From the IMG/VR virus record IMGVR_UViG_3300020202_000079, positions 1 to 64,000 of that record: a DNA stretch of 64,000 nt. One strand, 5' to 3'. Below the pieces are notes generated by a model that saw only the letters and a program-made list of their open reading frames with translations, did not search any database and had not been told where the DNA came from. Numbering within the stretch: the first letter of the stretch is position 1; each line of letters opens with the position of its first letter. Origin of the DNA: a virus. Position numbers and translations under genes: made by a program. Of the stretch, positions 1 through 8,568 are shown in pieces.

Positions 1-70
1 TGTCACGCGCACAAAATTTGGCGCGGTGCTGAGGGTTTGAATACCGGCGTTTGAATACGGGAAATCAAAG

Positions 71-712
71 ATGGTCGATGAAGTGCCGGGCGCGCCGGCG
101 AAATCGCGCCGCGGCGGTAAGCGTCCCGGCGCTGGACGGAAGCCGAAGGGTTACGTCAAGCCGTCGGCGCTGAGCCATCTCAACCAGGTCAGCGCGCTGG
201 CGACGCCGGCACCCGATGAGATCGACGGCGTTGCCCAGCGGCATGCACGCAACGCGATCGAGGCGCTGGTCAAGCTCCTGTTCTATGGCTCGAGCGAGGC
301 AGCGAAGATCACGGCGGCGAAAGAGATTCTCGACCGCGGCTACGGCAAGCCTGCCGTCGAGATCGGCGGCGATGCGGCCCTCCTCCCGTTCATGCTGGCG
401 CCGGCAACCGCCGCCCAGTCGACGTCGCTGACAGCGGAGATCCGGAGCGAGTCGCGCAAATACGCCAATCTGGCTATCGAGGTGCTGCGCAAAATCGCGG
501 CAGACGGCGCGAGCGAGACCGCGATAGCGTCGGCCTCCAAGGCGCTGCTGGACCGCGGGCTTGGTACCGTCGGCAAGGCGCGCATGCCCGAAGAGCAGCG
601 CGACCGGCCGCTCGGCAAGAAGGAGATGGCGCAGCGCGCCGCGCAAGCTGCCGCGGTCGGGCGCCTGGCTACCCCAGCGCCTCCGAAGATGTTCGCTGAA
701 ACCGTGCAATGA
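71..712 (+). CDS. Terminase small subunit-like protein
   Basis: This 213-residue protein lies directly upstream of the large terminase and overlaps it by four bases (ATGA), the usual place of the small terminase subunit that recognises phage DNA for packaging. The N-terminus is strongly basic and contains a GKRPGAGRKPKG segment (about residues 17-28), a type of DNA-contacting arm common at the head of small terminases. The rest is predicted helical, with two related stretches, AAKEILDRGYGKP and ASKALLDRGLG. I see no full family signature, so the call rests on position and the basic arm. The first ATG (71) is used; only a weak GGGAAA precedes it. Confidence 0.6.
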   Translation: MVDEVPGAPAKSRRGGKRPGAGRKPKGYVKPSALSHLNQVSALATPAPDEIDGVAQRHARNAIEALVKLLFYGSSEAAKITAAKEILDRGYGKPAVEIGGDAALLPFMLAPATAAQSTSLTAEIRSESRKYANLAIEVLRKIAADGASETAIASASKALLDRGLGTVGKARMPEEQRDRPLGKKEMAQRAAQAAAVGRLATPAPPKMFAETVQ

Positions 713-2490
713 CCCCACTCGATCCCTGGTGGTCGACGGCATGCGTGGATTGGGAGCAGCGTATCGCCGAAGGGCGATCGCTCATTCCCTTCGAGCCGCT
801 CTTCCCGGCCGAGGCGGCGTCGGCGCTCAATGTCTTCAAGTCATGGCGCATCGTCGACGTGCCCGGCCGGCCGACCATGGGCGAGGCGTGTCGCCCCTGG
901 TCGCTGGACTTCGCAGGCACCGTGTTTGGCGCCTACGACCCTTCAACGGGCATCCGCTACATAAACGACTTCCACCTGGACATCGCCAAGAAGAACATCA
1001 AATCGACCTTGGCGGCCGGCGTGATGACGACTGCGCTGATCCGCAACTGGCGCGAATCCGGCGAGTTCTACATCCTCGCGCCGACCAAGGAGATCGCCGA
1101 CAACTCGTTTTTCCCAGCCCGCGACATGGTCAACGCGGACGAGGAGGCGAGAGACCTTCTGCACGTCCAGTCCAACTTCAGGATGATCACGCATCGCAAT
1201 ACGGGTGCGTTCCTGAAGGTGGTAGCCGCCGACAGCGAAACCGTCGGCGGCAAGAAGACGATCGGGCTCTTCATCGACGAGCTCTGGCTGTTCGGCAAGC
1301 GTGCCAATGCCGACGCGATGATCCGGGAAGCCAAGGGCGGGCTGGCCTCACGTCCCGAGGGGTTCGTGATCTCAGCTTCGACCAAGCCTGACGGTCCGCC
1401 TGCCGGCGTCTATGCGCAGCGGCTCGACTATTTCCGTGGCGTGCGCGACGGCAAGATCAACGACCCGCGCAGCCTCGGCGTGCTCTACGAATATCCGAAG
1501 CGTTTCATCGACAGCGGCGACTTCAAGAAGCGCGAATTCTTCTTCATCCCGAACCCGAATCTCGGCACCTCCGTCTCCGAGCAGTATCTGATCGACGAGC
1601 GCGCGAAGGCCGAACATGCCGGCCAGGCGGCTCTGGTCAATTTCTACGCCAAGCACCTCAACGTGCAGCCGAGCATGGCCATGCGCTCCGATGGCTGGGC
1701 GGGTGCGCTGGTGTGGGGACGAGGCCTCGAGCCGACGCTTACGCTGGACGAGCTGCTCGCCAGGTCGGAAGTCGTGACGGTCGGGATCGATGGCGGCGGC
1801 CTGGACGACATCCTCGGCGTGGCGGTGATCGGCCGGGATCGTGAGACCAAACGCTGGCTCTGCTGGGCGCACGGGCTGATCTCGACGGTTGGTGTGCTGC
1901 GCCGCAAGGCGAATGCATCGGACTACCTGACCTTCAAGCGCGCCGGCGAGCTCACCGTCTTCCGCTTCGGCCTCGAGGAGGAAGAGGAGGCGAGCGACCC
2001 GGCCCTGATCGAGCTGCTCGCCGACGTGCCGCCGGCCGACACGGATCCCGAGACGCTAGCGCCGGACATCAAGTTCGTGGTCGACCTTGTCGCGCGCATC
2101 GAGGAGCTCGGGTTGCTCGCGCAGGTCGGGGTCGATGCCGCGGGGATCGGCGGCATCGTCGATGCGCTGGCTGCCATCGGCATCACCCAGGACGCGGAGA
2201 CGCTCGAAGGCATCCGGCAGGGCATCGCCTTGATGGGTGCGATCAAGACGATCGAGCGCAAGCTGGCCGATGGCACCTTCCGGCACGGCGCGTTGCTCCT
2301 GCTCACCTGGTGCGTCAGCAACCTCAAGATCGTGCCTACGCCCACCGCAATGCGCGTTGCAAGAGACGAGTCCGGTTTCGGAAAGGTCGACGTCGCGATG
2401 GCCCTGTTCAATGCCGCTGCCCTGATGGGCCTCAACCCGGAAGCTTCAGGAGCGTTTTCCGAAGACTACCAGCTGCCGGTGTGGGCATGA
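709..2490 (+). CDS. Terminase large subunit (ATPase-nuclease)
   Basis: This is the packaging motor that pumps DNA into the prohead and cuts the concatemer. The 593-residue length fits the HK97-like Terminase_1 family. A variant Walker A (KKNIKST, residues 94-100) is followed by a hydrophobic strand ending in Walker B acid residues (GLFIDELWLFG, D190-E191) and a coupling motif ISASTKP. The C-terminal half has the RNase H-like nuclease pattern: VGIDGGGLDD with D361, and a later VGVDAAG strand. It is translationally coupled to the small subunit upstream and to a small membrane protein downstream, both by ATGA overlaps. The family identification is firm; the packaging mode (cos or headful) cannot be read from the sequence. 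Confidence 0.9.
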   Translation: MTPLDPWWSTACVDWEQRIAEGRSLIPFEPLFPAEAASALNVFKSWRIVDVPGRPTMGEACRPWSLDFAGTVFGAYDPSTGIRYINDFHLDIAKKNIKSTLAAGVMTTALIRNWRESGEFYILAPTKEIADNSFFPARDMVNADEEARDLLHVQSNFRMITHRNTGAFLKVVAADSETVGGKKTIGLFIDELWLFGKRANADAMIREAKGGLASRPEGFVISASTKPDGPPAGVYAQRLDYFRGVRDGKINDPRSLGVLYEYPKRFIDSGDFKKREFFFIPNPNLGTSVSEQYLIDERAKAEHAGQAALVNFYAKHLNVQPSMAMRSDGWAGALVWGRGLEPTLTLDELLARSEVVTVGIDGGGLDDILGVAVIGRDRETKRWLCWAHGLISTVGVLRRKANASDYLTFKRAGELTVFRFGLEEEEEASDPALIELLADVPPADTDPETLAPDIKFVVDLVARIEELGLLAQVGVDAAGIGGIVDALAAIGITQDAETLEGIRQGIALMGAIKTIERKLADGTFRHGALLLLTWCVSNLKIVPTPTAMRVARDESGFGKVDVAMALFNAAALMGLNPEASGAFSEDYQLPVWA

Positions 2491-2645
2491 TTTTTGCCGT
2501 CTCCAGATTCATCGTCGCGGCCGCCGGAGTTGCGCTCGTCGGATATGGGGCTTGGCTGCATTATCCGCCTCTCGGCTTCGTCATCGGGGGTTTGATGCTC
2601 TTCGGCCCAGCGTTGATCGGGGCGCTGCGCGCCGGGAGGGCGTGA
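2487..2645 (+). CDS. Small two-helix membrane protein between terminase and portal
   Basis: This 52-residue protein starts at an ATGA overlap with the terminase stop and ends 3 bp before the portal start, so it is embedded in the packaging operon. It is almost entirely two hydrophobic stretches (about residues 3-21 and 27-46) separated by a short AWLHYPPLG turn, ending in a basic RAGRA tail. That suggests a small inner-membrane hairpin protein. Small membrane proteins at this position are common in alphaproteobacterial siphophages and gene transfer agent-like clusters, but their role is not established. No function is assigned. Confidence 0.65.
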   Translation: MIFAVSRFIVAAAGVALVGYGAWLHYPPLGFVIGGLMLFGPALIGALRAGRA

Positions 2646-2648
2646 GGC

Positions 2649-4043
2649 ATGGACTGGTTCTCGCGTTTCCTCGGGACGCCGGACGTTGGAGCGCAGGACC
2701 GCTATGTCGACGACTGGCTGAAGGGCCTGGAGCGCGGCCTTGTGTCCGCTACCGGCATCCGCGTCACCGTCCAGGAGGCGCTGACAGTTCCCGGTATCGC
2801 CGCCTGTGTACAGGTGCAGTCGGAAGACCTGGGCAAGGTACCGCTCGAGCTCAAGAAGCGCGCCGACAAAGGCTTTCTGCCGGGAGATGACCACGATCTG
2901 TATCGATTGCTCAAGTTCGGCCCGGCGCCTTGGCTCCCGTCCTACAGGTGGCGCAAGGCCATGGTCCATGGGGCAATGGCGCACGGCAATCACTATTCGC
3001 GCGCCTGGCGCAGCGATGCTGGGAGGCTGGACAGGATCACGCCGATTCAGCAGGGCCGCTGCACGCCGCGCTGGGCCGATGACGGCGAGCCCTTCTTCGA
3101 CGTGACGTCGAAAACCGGCATCGAGCGTGGCCTGACCTGGCAAGACATCATCCACGTTGCCTACCGCGACTCCAACGACGGCGCGGAAAACGGCGGCATC
3201 ATCGGCGTCTCGCCGATCCTGCAGAACAAGGAAACCGTCGCCTTGATGCTCGCTGCCGAGCGTTTCGCAGCGGCCTTCTTCGCGAACGGCGCGCAGCCGT
3301 CGATGATCCTCGAATACGACAAGAAGCTGCCGAACGATGAGGTCGCAGCACGCATCCGTGCTGGGATCGAGCGTGTCTATGCGGGCATCGGCAACAAGTG
3401 GAAGGTTGCGATCCTCGAGCTCGGCATGAAGATGCGCGAGATCTCGTTCGACCCCTCGAAGACACAATTAACGGAGACTCGCAAGCTCGGCGCCGAGATG
3501 GCGTGCACGATGTACCGCACGCCGCCGCACAAGATCGGGCTTTTGGAGAGAGCGACCAACAACAATATCGAGCACCAGTCCATCGACTATGTGACGGGCC
3601 CGCTGTCGGCACTCGCGAAGTCGGTCGAATCCGCGATCGCCACCACTTGCCTGACCCCGGCGGAGCGCGAAACCTACAAGGTCGAGCATAACCTCGAAGG
3701 GCTGATGCGTGGCGATCTCCTCTCCCGGTACCGCGCATATGCGATCGGCCGGCAGTGGGGCTGGCTCTCGGTTAACAAAGTCCTCGAGCGTGAGAACGAA
3801 AACACGATCGGCTCAGAGGGCGATCAATATCTTGTGCCGCTCAACATGGTGCCAGCCGGCGAAGACCCGATGAAGGACGATCCGCAAAGGCCCGGCAGCG
3901 CATCCTACTGGATGCCAGGCGATGTGCGCTATGCCATGCCGGCCTTCGCATCGTTCGATCCGAATCGCGTCAACGGACACAAGGTTCTGCGCCGTGTCGC
4001 GTCGATCGTCGGTGCCAAAGGCGAACCACTCTACCTCAACTGA
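2649..4043 (+). CDS. Phage portal protein (HK97 family)
   Basis: The 464-residue product is the portal, the dodecameric ring at one capsid vertex through which DNA is packed and ejected. The opening segment (tested as VTVQEALTVPGIAACVQVQS, residues about 39-58) matches the conserved HK97 portal N-terminal pattern of a serine/alanine-rich helix leading to a V-x-A-C-V strand. A GVSPIL patch and a KRVxA-type central helix are also typical. It follows the terminase and precedes the S49 protease and capsid genes, the canonical HK97 order. Length is normal for the family. Confidence 0.88.
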   Translation: MDWFSRFLGTPDVGAQDRYVDDWLKGLERGLVSATGIRVTVQEALTVPGIAACVQVQSEDLGKVPLELKKRADKGFLPGDDHDLYRLLKFGPAPWLPSYRWRKAMVHGAMAHGNHYSRAWRSDAGRLDRITPIQQGRCTPRWADDGEPFFDVTSKTGIERGLTWQDIIHVAYRDSNDGAENGGIIGVSPILQNKETVALMLAAERFAAAFFANGAQPSMILEYDKKLPNDEVAARIRAGIERVYAGIGNKWKVAILELGMKMREISFDPSKTQLTETRKLGAEMACTMYRTPPHKIGLLERATNNNIEHQSIDYVTGPLSALAKSVESAIATTCLTPAERETYKVEHNLEGLMRGDLLSRYRAYAIGRQWGWLSVNKVLERENENTIGSEGDQYLVPLNMVPAGEDPMKDDPQRPGSASYWMPGDVRYAMPAFASFDPNRVNGHKVLRRVASIVGAKGEPLYLN

Positions 4044-4056
4044 GAGGACCAACTTC

Positions 4057-4944
4057 ATGACCCGCGCCTATCAGGCGCTCACGGCAGAGCCGTGGGCGAT
4101 CGAACCGTCTTGGCTCCACCTCCTGGCCGCAGTCGCGCGACGCGACAGCGCATCGCCCGAGCTGCAGGCGCGGCAGGATTGGCAGGAACGCGACTATGCG
4201 GCCATGGCCGGGCCCGCGGCGGCGCGGCTGGCTGGAGCTCATCGGGCATATGTGATTGACGGCGTGGCAATCCTCCCGATCACCGGGCCGATCTTTCCTC
4301 GTGCGAATCTCATGACCGAGATGTCAGGCGCCTCGTCGGTCACGATGCTCCAGAACGATTTCCGCATTGCGCTCGAGAACAAGGATATCGGGGCGATTCT
4401 GATGCTGATGGACACTCCGGGTGGGGCGGTGTCGGGAATCAACGCGTTCGCCGACACGGTGCATGCAGGGGCGAAGACAAAGCCCGTCGTCGCGCATGTG
4501 GCCGGCACCGCCGCTTCGGCCGGATACTGGATTGCCAGCTCGGCGAGCGAGATCACCATGGAGCGGACTGGCATGGTCGGCTCCATCGGTGTGGTCTCGG
4601 CAATCCCCAAGCAAGTCGAACCCGACAAGAACGGCGAGATGTGGATCGAGATCGTCTCCACCAACGCGCCGAACAAACGCCCAGATCCCGAGAGCGACGA
4701 AGGTCGCAGCGAAATCGTGACCATGCTCGATGCAATCGAGCAGCAGTTCATCGCTGACGTCGCCCGCGGACGCAAGGTATCAGTCGAGAAGGTCAAGGCC
4801 GAGTTCGGCGCCGGCGGCATGAAGGTCGGCAAGGCCGCGATCGCGGCCGGCATGGCCGACAGGGTGCAATCGCAAGACGCAACGCTCAACGCGCTGCGCA
4901 AGGAAGTGGCCAACAAGCGCCGCCTCGAGGCGCTGAGGCAGTAA
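4057..4944 (+). CDS. S49 (SppA/protein C-like) prohead protease
   Basis: This 295-residue serine peptidase probably matures the prohead by cleaving scaffold or capsid N-termini. It has the S49 core: a beta-strand/helix stretch AILMLMDTPGGAVSG, then the catalytic serine in AGTAASAGYW (S154), then the GSIGVV strand that follows in SppA-type enzymes. I chose the ATG at 4057 because MTRAYQAL is the first plausible N-terminus after the portal stop; an in-frame upstream extension would read through the portal 3' end. Its place between portal and capsid fits a prohead protease. The capsid delta-domain downstream is the likely substrate. Confidence 0.85.
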   Translation: MTRAYQALTAEPWAIEPSWLHLLAAVARRDSASPELQARQDWQERDYAAMAGPAAARLAGAHRAYVIDGVAILPITGPIFPRANLMTEMSGASSVTMLQNDFRIALENKDIGAILMLMDTPGGAVSGINAFADTVHAGAKTKPVVAHVAGTAASAGYWIASSASEITMERTGMVGSIGVVSAIPKQVEPDKNGEMWIEIVSTNAPNKRPDPESDEGRSEIVTMLDAIEQQFIADVARGRKVSVEKVKAEFGAGGMKVGKAAIAAGMADRVQSQDATLNALRKEVANKRRLEALRQ

Positions 4945-5006
4945 TCCACGGCGGAGGCCGCCGGGACCCCGGCTCGCTCAGAGCCACCACACCAAGGAGA
5001 ACTCCT

Positions 5007-6467
5007 ATGACGTTGAAGCTTGGCTTCGGCGTCGGCCTCGCGGCCGTCGTCGTGCTCATGGCCCTTGCGGTCGCAACATCCTACCCGGTCGGAGACCCGA
5101 CGGCCGGGCTTCTCATGGCGCTGACGCCGCTGCCGGCAGCTCTGCCGCGAGATCTGGTCGGTCTGCGCCAGCTCAGGGCGACTGCCTACCAGGAAATGGA
5201 GGCCGCGCTCGCGCTTGAAGGCGATGCTCGGCAGACAGAGTTCGATGCCGCTTCGGCGAACGTCGAGCGGCTCGATGGCGAGATCGCAAATGTCGAGCGG
5301 CTCCAGAAGCTGAAGGGCGGTAGCGCATTGCCGGGGATCATCGATCCCAACCAGGTCGGCGGCTTCATGGCGAAATACGCCAAGCTGCCGGCGGGCGCGC
5401 ATGCGCTACGGCCGGGCCAGACCCTGACCGACGCCCAGACGGCTGCCTTTGGCGACATGCTGCAGGCAGTCCGGAGGGCAGCACTTGGGCGCGGAACCGA
5501 CGAGCGCCTGGTCGAGGCTTCGCTCGGCTCGAACGAGACCGTGGCCGAAGATGGCGGCTTCCTAATCGAGAAGGACGTCAATGACGGCCTACTGCGGCGC
5601 ACCTTTGAGCGGTCCATGATCGGCAGCAAGGTCCGCCGGATTCCGATCTCGGCCAAATCGAACGGCCTCAAGATCAACGCGCTGAAGGACGACAGCCGCG
5701 CAACAGGAGCGAGGTGGGGCGGCCTGCAGCTCTACCACATCGGGGAAGGCGACTCCCTGACGCCGTCGCGTCCGAAGTTCCGCCAGATGAACCTGCAGTT
5801 GAAAAAGCTCGCCGGCCTGCTCTATGCGACCGACGAAATGCTGCAGGACTCAACGGCGCTTGCCGGCGTCATCGCCGAGGCCTTCCCGGACGAGTTCTCG
5901 TTCATGGTCGACGACATGATCTTCGAAGGCGGCGGTGTATCCACTGCTCTCGGCTTCATGAATGCAGGTTGCAAGGTCGCGATCGCCAAGGAGACCGGGC
6001 AGGCCGCGCGAACCATCCTCTTCGAGAACATCACCAAGATGTTCGCGCGGCTCCCCGCGCGGTCGATCCCGAAGTCTGAATGGTGGGTGAACCAGGACAC
6101 CATGCCGGCACTGATGGCTCTGCACCAGGTTATCGGCACCGGCGGCGTGCCCGTTTTCCTGCCGCCCGGTGGCCTGTCCTCGTCGCCCTATGGCACGCTG
6201 CTCGGCCGGCCGGTGATCCCGCTCGAGTTCAGCAACACGCTGGGCACCGAGGGCGACATCGTGCTTGCCGATCCCTCGAACTACGTGATGATCGACAAGG
6301 GCGACATCCAGTACGCGACATCCATTCACGTCGCGTTCCTGACCAACGAGCAGGCGTTCCGCTTCATCTACCGGTACGACGGGCAGCCGGTCGACGACAA
6401 GCCGATCACGCCGTTCAAGGGCACCGACAAGCAGTCGACCTTCATCACCCTCGCCAACCGCGCCTGA
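5007..6467 (+). CDS. Major capsid protein (HK97 fold) with hydrophobic N-terminus
   Basis: The 486-residue protein is the main head subunit. Residues about 60-105 form the charged coiled-coil delta (scaffold) domain, followed by an HK97-type capsid core: EDGGFLIEKDV entry strand, RRIPIS strand, LKKLAGLLYATDEML helix, GCKVAIAKETG and WWVNQDTMPAL, all classic Phage_capsid-family features. The start at 5007 is supported by a strong AGGAGA seven bases upstream. This makes residues 4-24 an unusual, almost uninterrupted hydrophobic segment ahead of the delta domain. A later ATG (5115) would remove it but has no ribosome-binding site. A strong hairpin follows the gene. Confidence 0.9.
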   Translation: MTLKLGFGVGLAAVVVLMALAVATSYPVGDPTAGLLMALTPLPAALPRDLVGLRQLRATAYQEMEAALALEGDARQTEFDAASANVERLDGEIANVERLQKLKGGSALPGIIDPNQVGGFMAKYAKLPAGAHALRPGQTLTDAQTAAFGDMLQAVRRAALGRGTDERLVEASLGSNETVAEDGGFLIEKDVNDGLLRRTFERSMIGSKVRRIPISAKSNGLKINALKDDSRATGARWGGLQLYHIGEGDSLTPSRPKFRQMNLQLKKLAGLLYATDEMLQDSTALAGVIAEAFPDEFSFMVDDMIFEGGGVSTALGFMNAGCKVAIAKETGQAARTILFENITKMFARLPARSIPKSEWWVNQDTMPALMALHQVIGTGGVPVFLPPGGLSSSPYGTLLGRPVIPLEFSNTLGTEGDIVLADPSNYVMIDKGDIQYATSIHVAFLTNEQAFRFIYRYDGQPVDDKPITPFKGTDKQSTFITLANRA

Positions 6468-6487
6468 CGCGCTTCGGCGCTCTGTCG

Positions 6488-6515
6488 GCGCCGGCCGGGC
6501 TGTGCCGGCCGGCGC
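6488..6515 (+). terminator. Strong hairpin after the capsid gene
   Basis: This is a perfect 11-bp GC-only stem (GCGCCGGCCGG / CCGGCCGGCGC) with the six-base loop GCTGTG, starting 21 bp after the capsid stop. No clear U-tract follows (ATCTTCACCCTTCTC). It may be an mRNA-stabilising or attenuating hairpin that sets capsid expression apart from the genes behind it, rather than a full terminator. Confidence 0.5.
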
Positions 6516-6559
6516 ATCTTCACCCTTCTCGCAATTCTTTCCCCTGAGGGAGAAACCAA

Positions 6560-7033
6560 ATGTCGAATCTCACATTCGGCGAGCGGCACATCGTCAAGGG
6601 TCTCGACGCTGTCGCCGACGCCTTTTCGGGCACCGTCTACTCCGACGTCGTCAATGCGGAGGCGTACCACGCCGTCCGCTTCATCGTTCACAAGGGCGTC
6701 GGCGCCACCGGCACCTCGACGCTCACGATTGAGGCCTGCGACAATGCCGCCGGCGACAACCCCGAAGCGGTGCCCTTCTACTACCAGAAGTACGACAATT
6801 CCGACGACGTGCCGGACGACGTCCAGGCGGCGACGACGTCAGGCTTCGCCACTGTCGCGGGATCGAGCCAGCTGTATGTGCTGGAAGTCGAATCGCAGCG
6901 GTTTCCGGCGGCCAAGCCCTGGGTCCGCCTGAAGGCCGTCGAGGTGGTCGACAGCCCCGTGCTCGGCGGCATCCTCATCGAGATGCTGAAGCCGCGTTAC
7001 GCGCGGCAGGTTCCCGACACGGTCATCGCCTGA
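6560..7033 (+). CDS. Putative head decoration or capsid accessory protein
   Basis: This 157-residue protein is preceded by a GAGGGAGAAA ribosome-binding site and lies just after the capsid gene. It is rich in beta-strand-forming and small residues, with no membrane segment or catalytic motif. The middle (STLTIEACDNAAGDN) and the end (VLGGILIEMLKPRYARQ) suggest a compact beta domain. Position behind the major capsid protein fits a decoration or head-stabilising protein. I do not recognise the family, so the role is inference from location only. Confidence 0.55.
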   Translation: MSNLTFGERHIVKGLDAVADAFSGTVYSDVVNAEAYHAVRFIVHKGVGATGTSTLTIEACDNAAGDNPEAVPFYYQKYDNSDDVPDDVQAATTSGFATVAGSSQLYVLEVESQRFPAAKPWVRLKAVEVVDSPVLGGILIEMLKPRYARQVPDTVIA

Positions 7034-7059
7034 CCTTTCAGCCTGATCCTGATCCCGGG

Positions 7060-7080
7060 CGCGTCGGGTTTCCCGGCGCG
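7060..7080 (+). terminator. Hairpin between head genes
   Basis: A 9-bp stem (CGCGTCGGG / CCCGGCGCG, one G-U pair) closes a TTT loop and is followed by the pyrimidine run TCTTCTCCCCTTT. This is a terminator-like or attenuating hairpin in the 103-bp gap between two head genes. Confidence 0.4.
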
Positions 7081-7136
7081 TCTTCTCCCCTTTCGCCAAG
7101 CATGGCGGCCGATAGGCCGAAAACAGGAGAACGAGC

Positions 7137-7850
7137 ATGTCCATTCATTCGATCCACATCAACGGCGCCCTCGCCTTCTGGGAGGGTCACCGCAAACGCA
7201 TCGTCGACGCGCTTGGCTCCGATGTCGTGAAGTTTGTGGACGATTTCGTTGCCGTGCCCGGCACCGATGCCACTCTCGACCAATGGACCATCACGCTGGT
7301 CGAGGCCGGCGCCGGAGAATCCACTGTGGCCGCCGGAACGGGTGGCAACGGCACGCTGGTCATCACGACGGACGGTAACGAGGATGATGGCGTCAACATG
7401 CAGCTGAAGGGCGAGGCCTTCAAGCTCGAGGCGAACAAGCCGCTCTATTTCGGCGTCCGCTTCAAGATCAGCGACGCCACGCAGTCGGATTTCTTCATCG
7501 GGCTCGCAATCACCGACACCACCATCCTCGGCGGCGTGACCGACTCGATCGGTTTCCTGAAGGCCGATGGCTCTACGGCTATGTCCTTCGACATCAACAA
7601 GAACTCGACGGCAACGAATGTCGCGGCGATCCACACGGTCGTCGACGATACCTTCCTTGTCGCCGAATTCTACTGGAACGGGGCCGCACTCGAGGTTTTC
7701 GTTAACGGCGCGTCCGTTTCGGTGCCGGCTATCACCAACCTGCCGGACGACGAGGAACTGACGCCCTCCATCCATTTCCTGGCAGGTGCTGCAGCCGCGA
7801 AGACCTGCACCCTCGACTGGATGCGCTGCATCAAGTTCGGCCGACAGTAA
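7137..7850 (+). CDS. Putative virion beta-sandwich protein (unknown)
   Basis: The 237-residue product has a start supported by AGGAGA before ATG 7137. It is dominated by alternating hydrophobic and polar residues, for example KPLYFGVRFKISDA, FFIGLAITDTT and FLVAEFYWNGAALEVFVNG, a pattern expected for a jelly-roll or lectin-like beta-sandwich. This is similar in style to structural phage proteins that wrap or decorate the head. It sits between two other head-associated small proteins. No catalytic residues are apparent. Function beyond a structural role is not supported. Confidence 0.55.
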   Translation: MSIHSIHINGALAFWEGHRKRIVDALGSDVVKFVDDFVAVPGTDATLDQWTITLVEAGAGESTVAAGTGGNGTLVITTDGNEDDGVNMQLKGEAFKLEANKPLYFGVRFKISDATQSDFFIGLAITDTTILGGVTDSIGFLKADGSTAMSFDINKNSTATNVAAIHTVVDDTFLVAEFYWNGAALEVFVNGASVSVPAITNLPDDEELTPSIHFLAGAAAAKTCTLDWMRCIKFGRQ

Positions 7851-7897
7851 AAACCGCCGCTCTCCCCGCACTCATTCGCCACTGAGGTTGCCCTGCC

Positions 7898-8305
7898 ATG
7901 GCCGTCGCCGGAACTGTCACCGTCACCACTTCGGATCTGGGCGGCGGCTACTCGAAGTACAGCATCGCCTGGGTGTCGTCGGCAGGCGGTGCGGTCGCAG
8001 AGAATGCCGTCGGGATCAAACGCGGCCATATCCACCAGGCGAAGTTCGTTCCGGATGGTGGCGGCACGCAGCCCACCGATCTCTACGACGTCACTCTCCT
8101 CGACGCGATCAGCGGTGGCGTCGATTTCCTGACCGGCATCGGTGCCAACCTTTCGAACGCTAACCGCAAGATCGGCGTGCCGCAGGTCGGCGACGGCACT
8201 ACCGCGCTACAGCGTGTCTTCCATGAAGGCGGGGACCTCTATCCGACCGTCGCCAATGCCGGCAACGCCAAGGGCGGCACCATCATCCTTGTCATGGGGC
8301 CTTGA
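7898..8305 (+). CDS. Hypothetical head-region protein
   Basis: This 135-residue protein lies in the head gene cluster. It is glycine- and serine-rich with short beta stretches (GTVTVTTSDLGGGYSKYSI) and a C-terminal TIILVMGP strand. It has no signal peptide, membrane helix or known motif. Co-orientation and position between the putative beta-sandwich protein and the head-tail connector genes indicate a virion component, possibly a decoration or head protein. I do not recognise a family. Confidence 0.55.
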   Translation: MAVAGTVTVTTSDLGGGYSKYSIAWVSSAGGAVAENAVGIKRGHIHQAKFVPDGGGTQPTDLYDVTLLDAISGGVDFLTGIGANLSNANRKIGVPQVGDGTTALQRVFHEGGDLYPTVANAGNAKGGTIILVMGP

Positions 8306-8307
8306 TC

Positions 8308-8568
8308 ATGAAAGCCAAGATGACGTTCCACTACACGAGCGCGGCCGGCGCGATCGCGCTCGCCAAGGCCGGCGAGGCGATCCCCGCTGAGGACCGCGCC
8401 GTCTTTCGGGAAGGCGACCCGCGCGTTGAGCGCGTCGCTGAAGCCGTTCCGGCCGCGGCGGCGGCCGACGAGCTGCAGGCCGAGGACCCCGCACCGGTTC
8501 CGCCACCCCCGCCCGTGGATCAACTCAAGGCCAAGAAGCCCGCCAGCAAGCCCCGTCCCAAAAAATGA
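8308..8568 (+). CDS. Small proline/alanine-rich protein upstream of connector
   Basis: The 86-residue product begins with MKAKMTFHYTSAAGAIALA and ends in a proline- and lysine-rich tail (PPPPPVDQLKAKKP and a final KPRPKK), which looks disordered and basic. The ATG at 8308 is used; a TTG at 8302 overlapping the previous stop is an alternative. It overlaps the next gene by ATGA. Similar short proteins with basic tails occur just before gp6-like connectors in HK97-type phages, but no function is known. Confidence 0.55.
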   Translation: MKAKMTFHYTSAAGAIALAKAGEAIPAEDRAVFREGDPRVERVAEAVPAAAAADELQAEDPAPVPPPPPVDQLKAKKPASKPRPKK

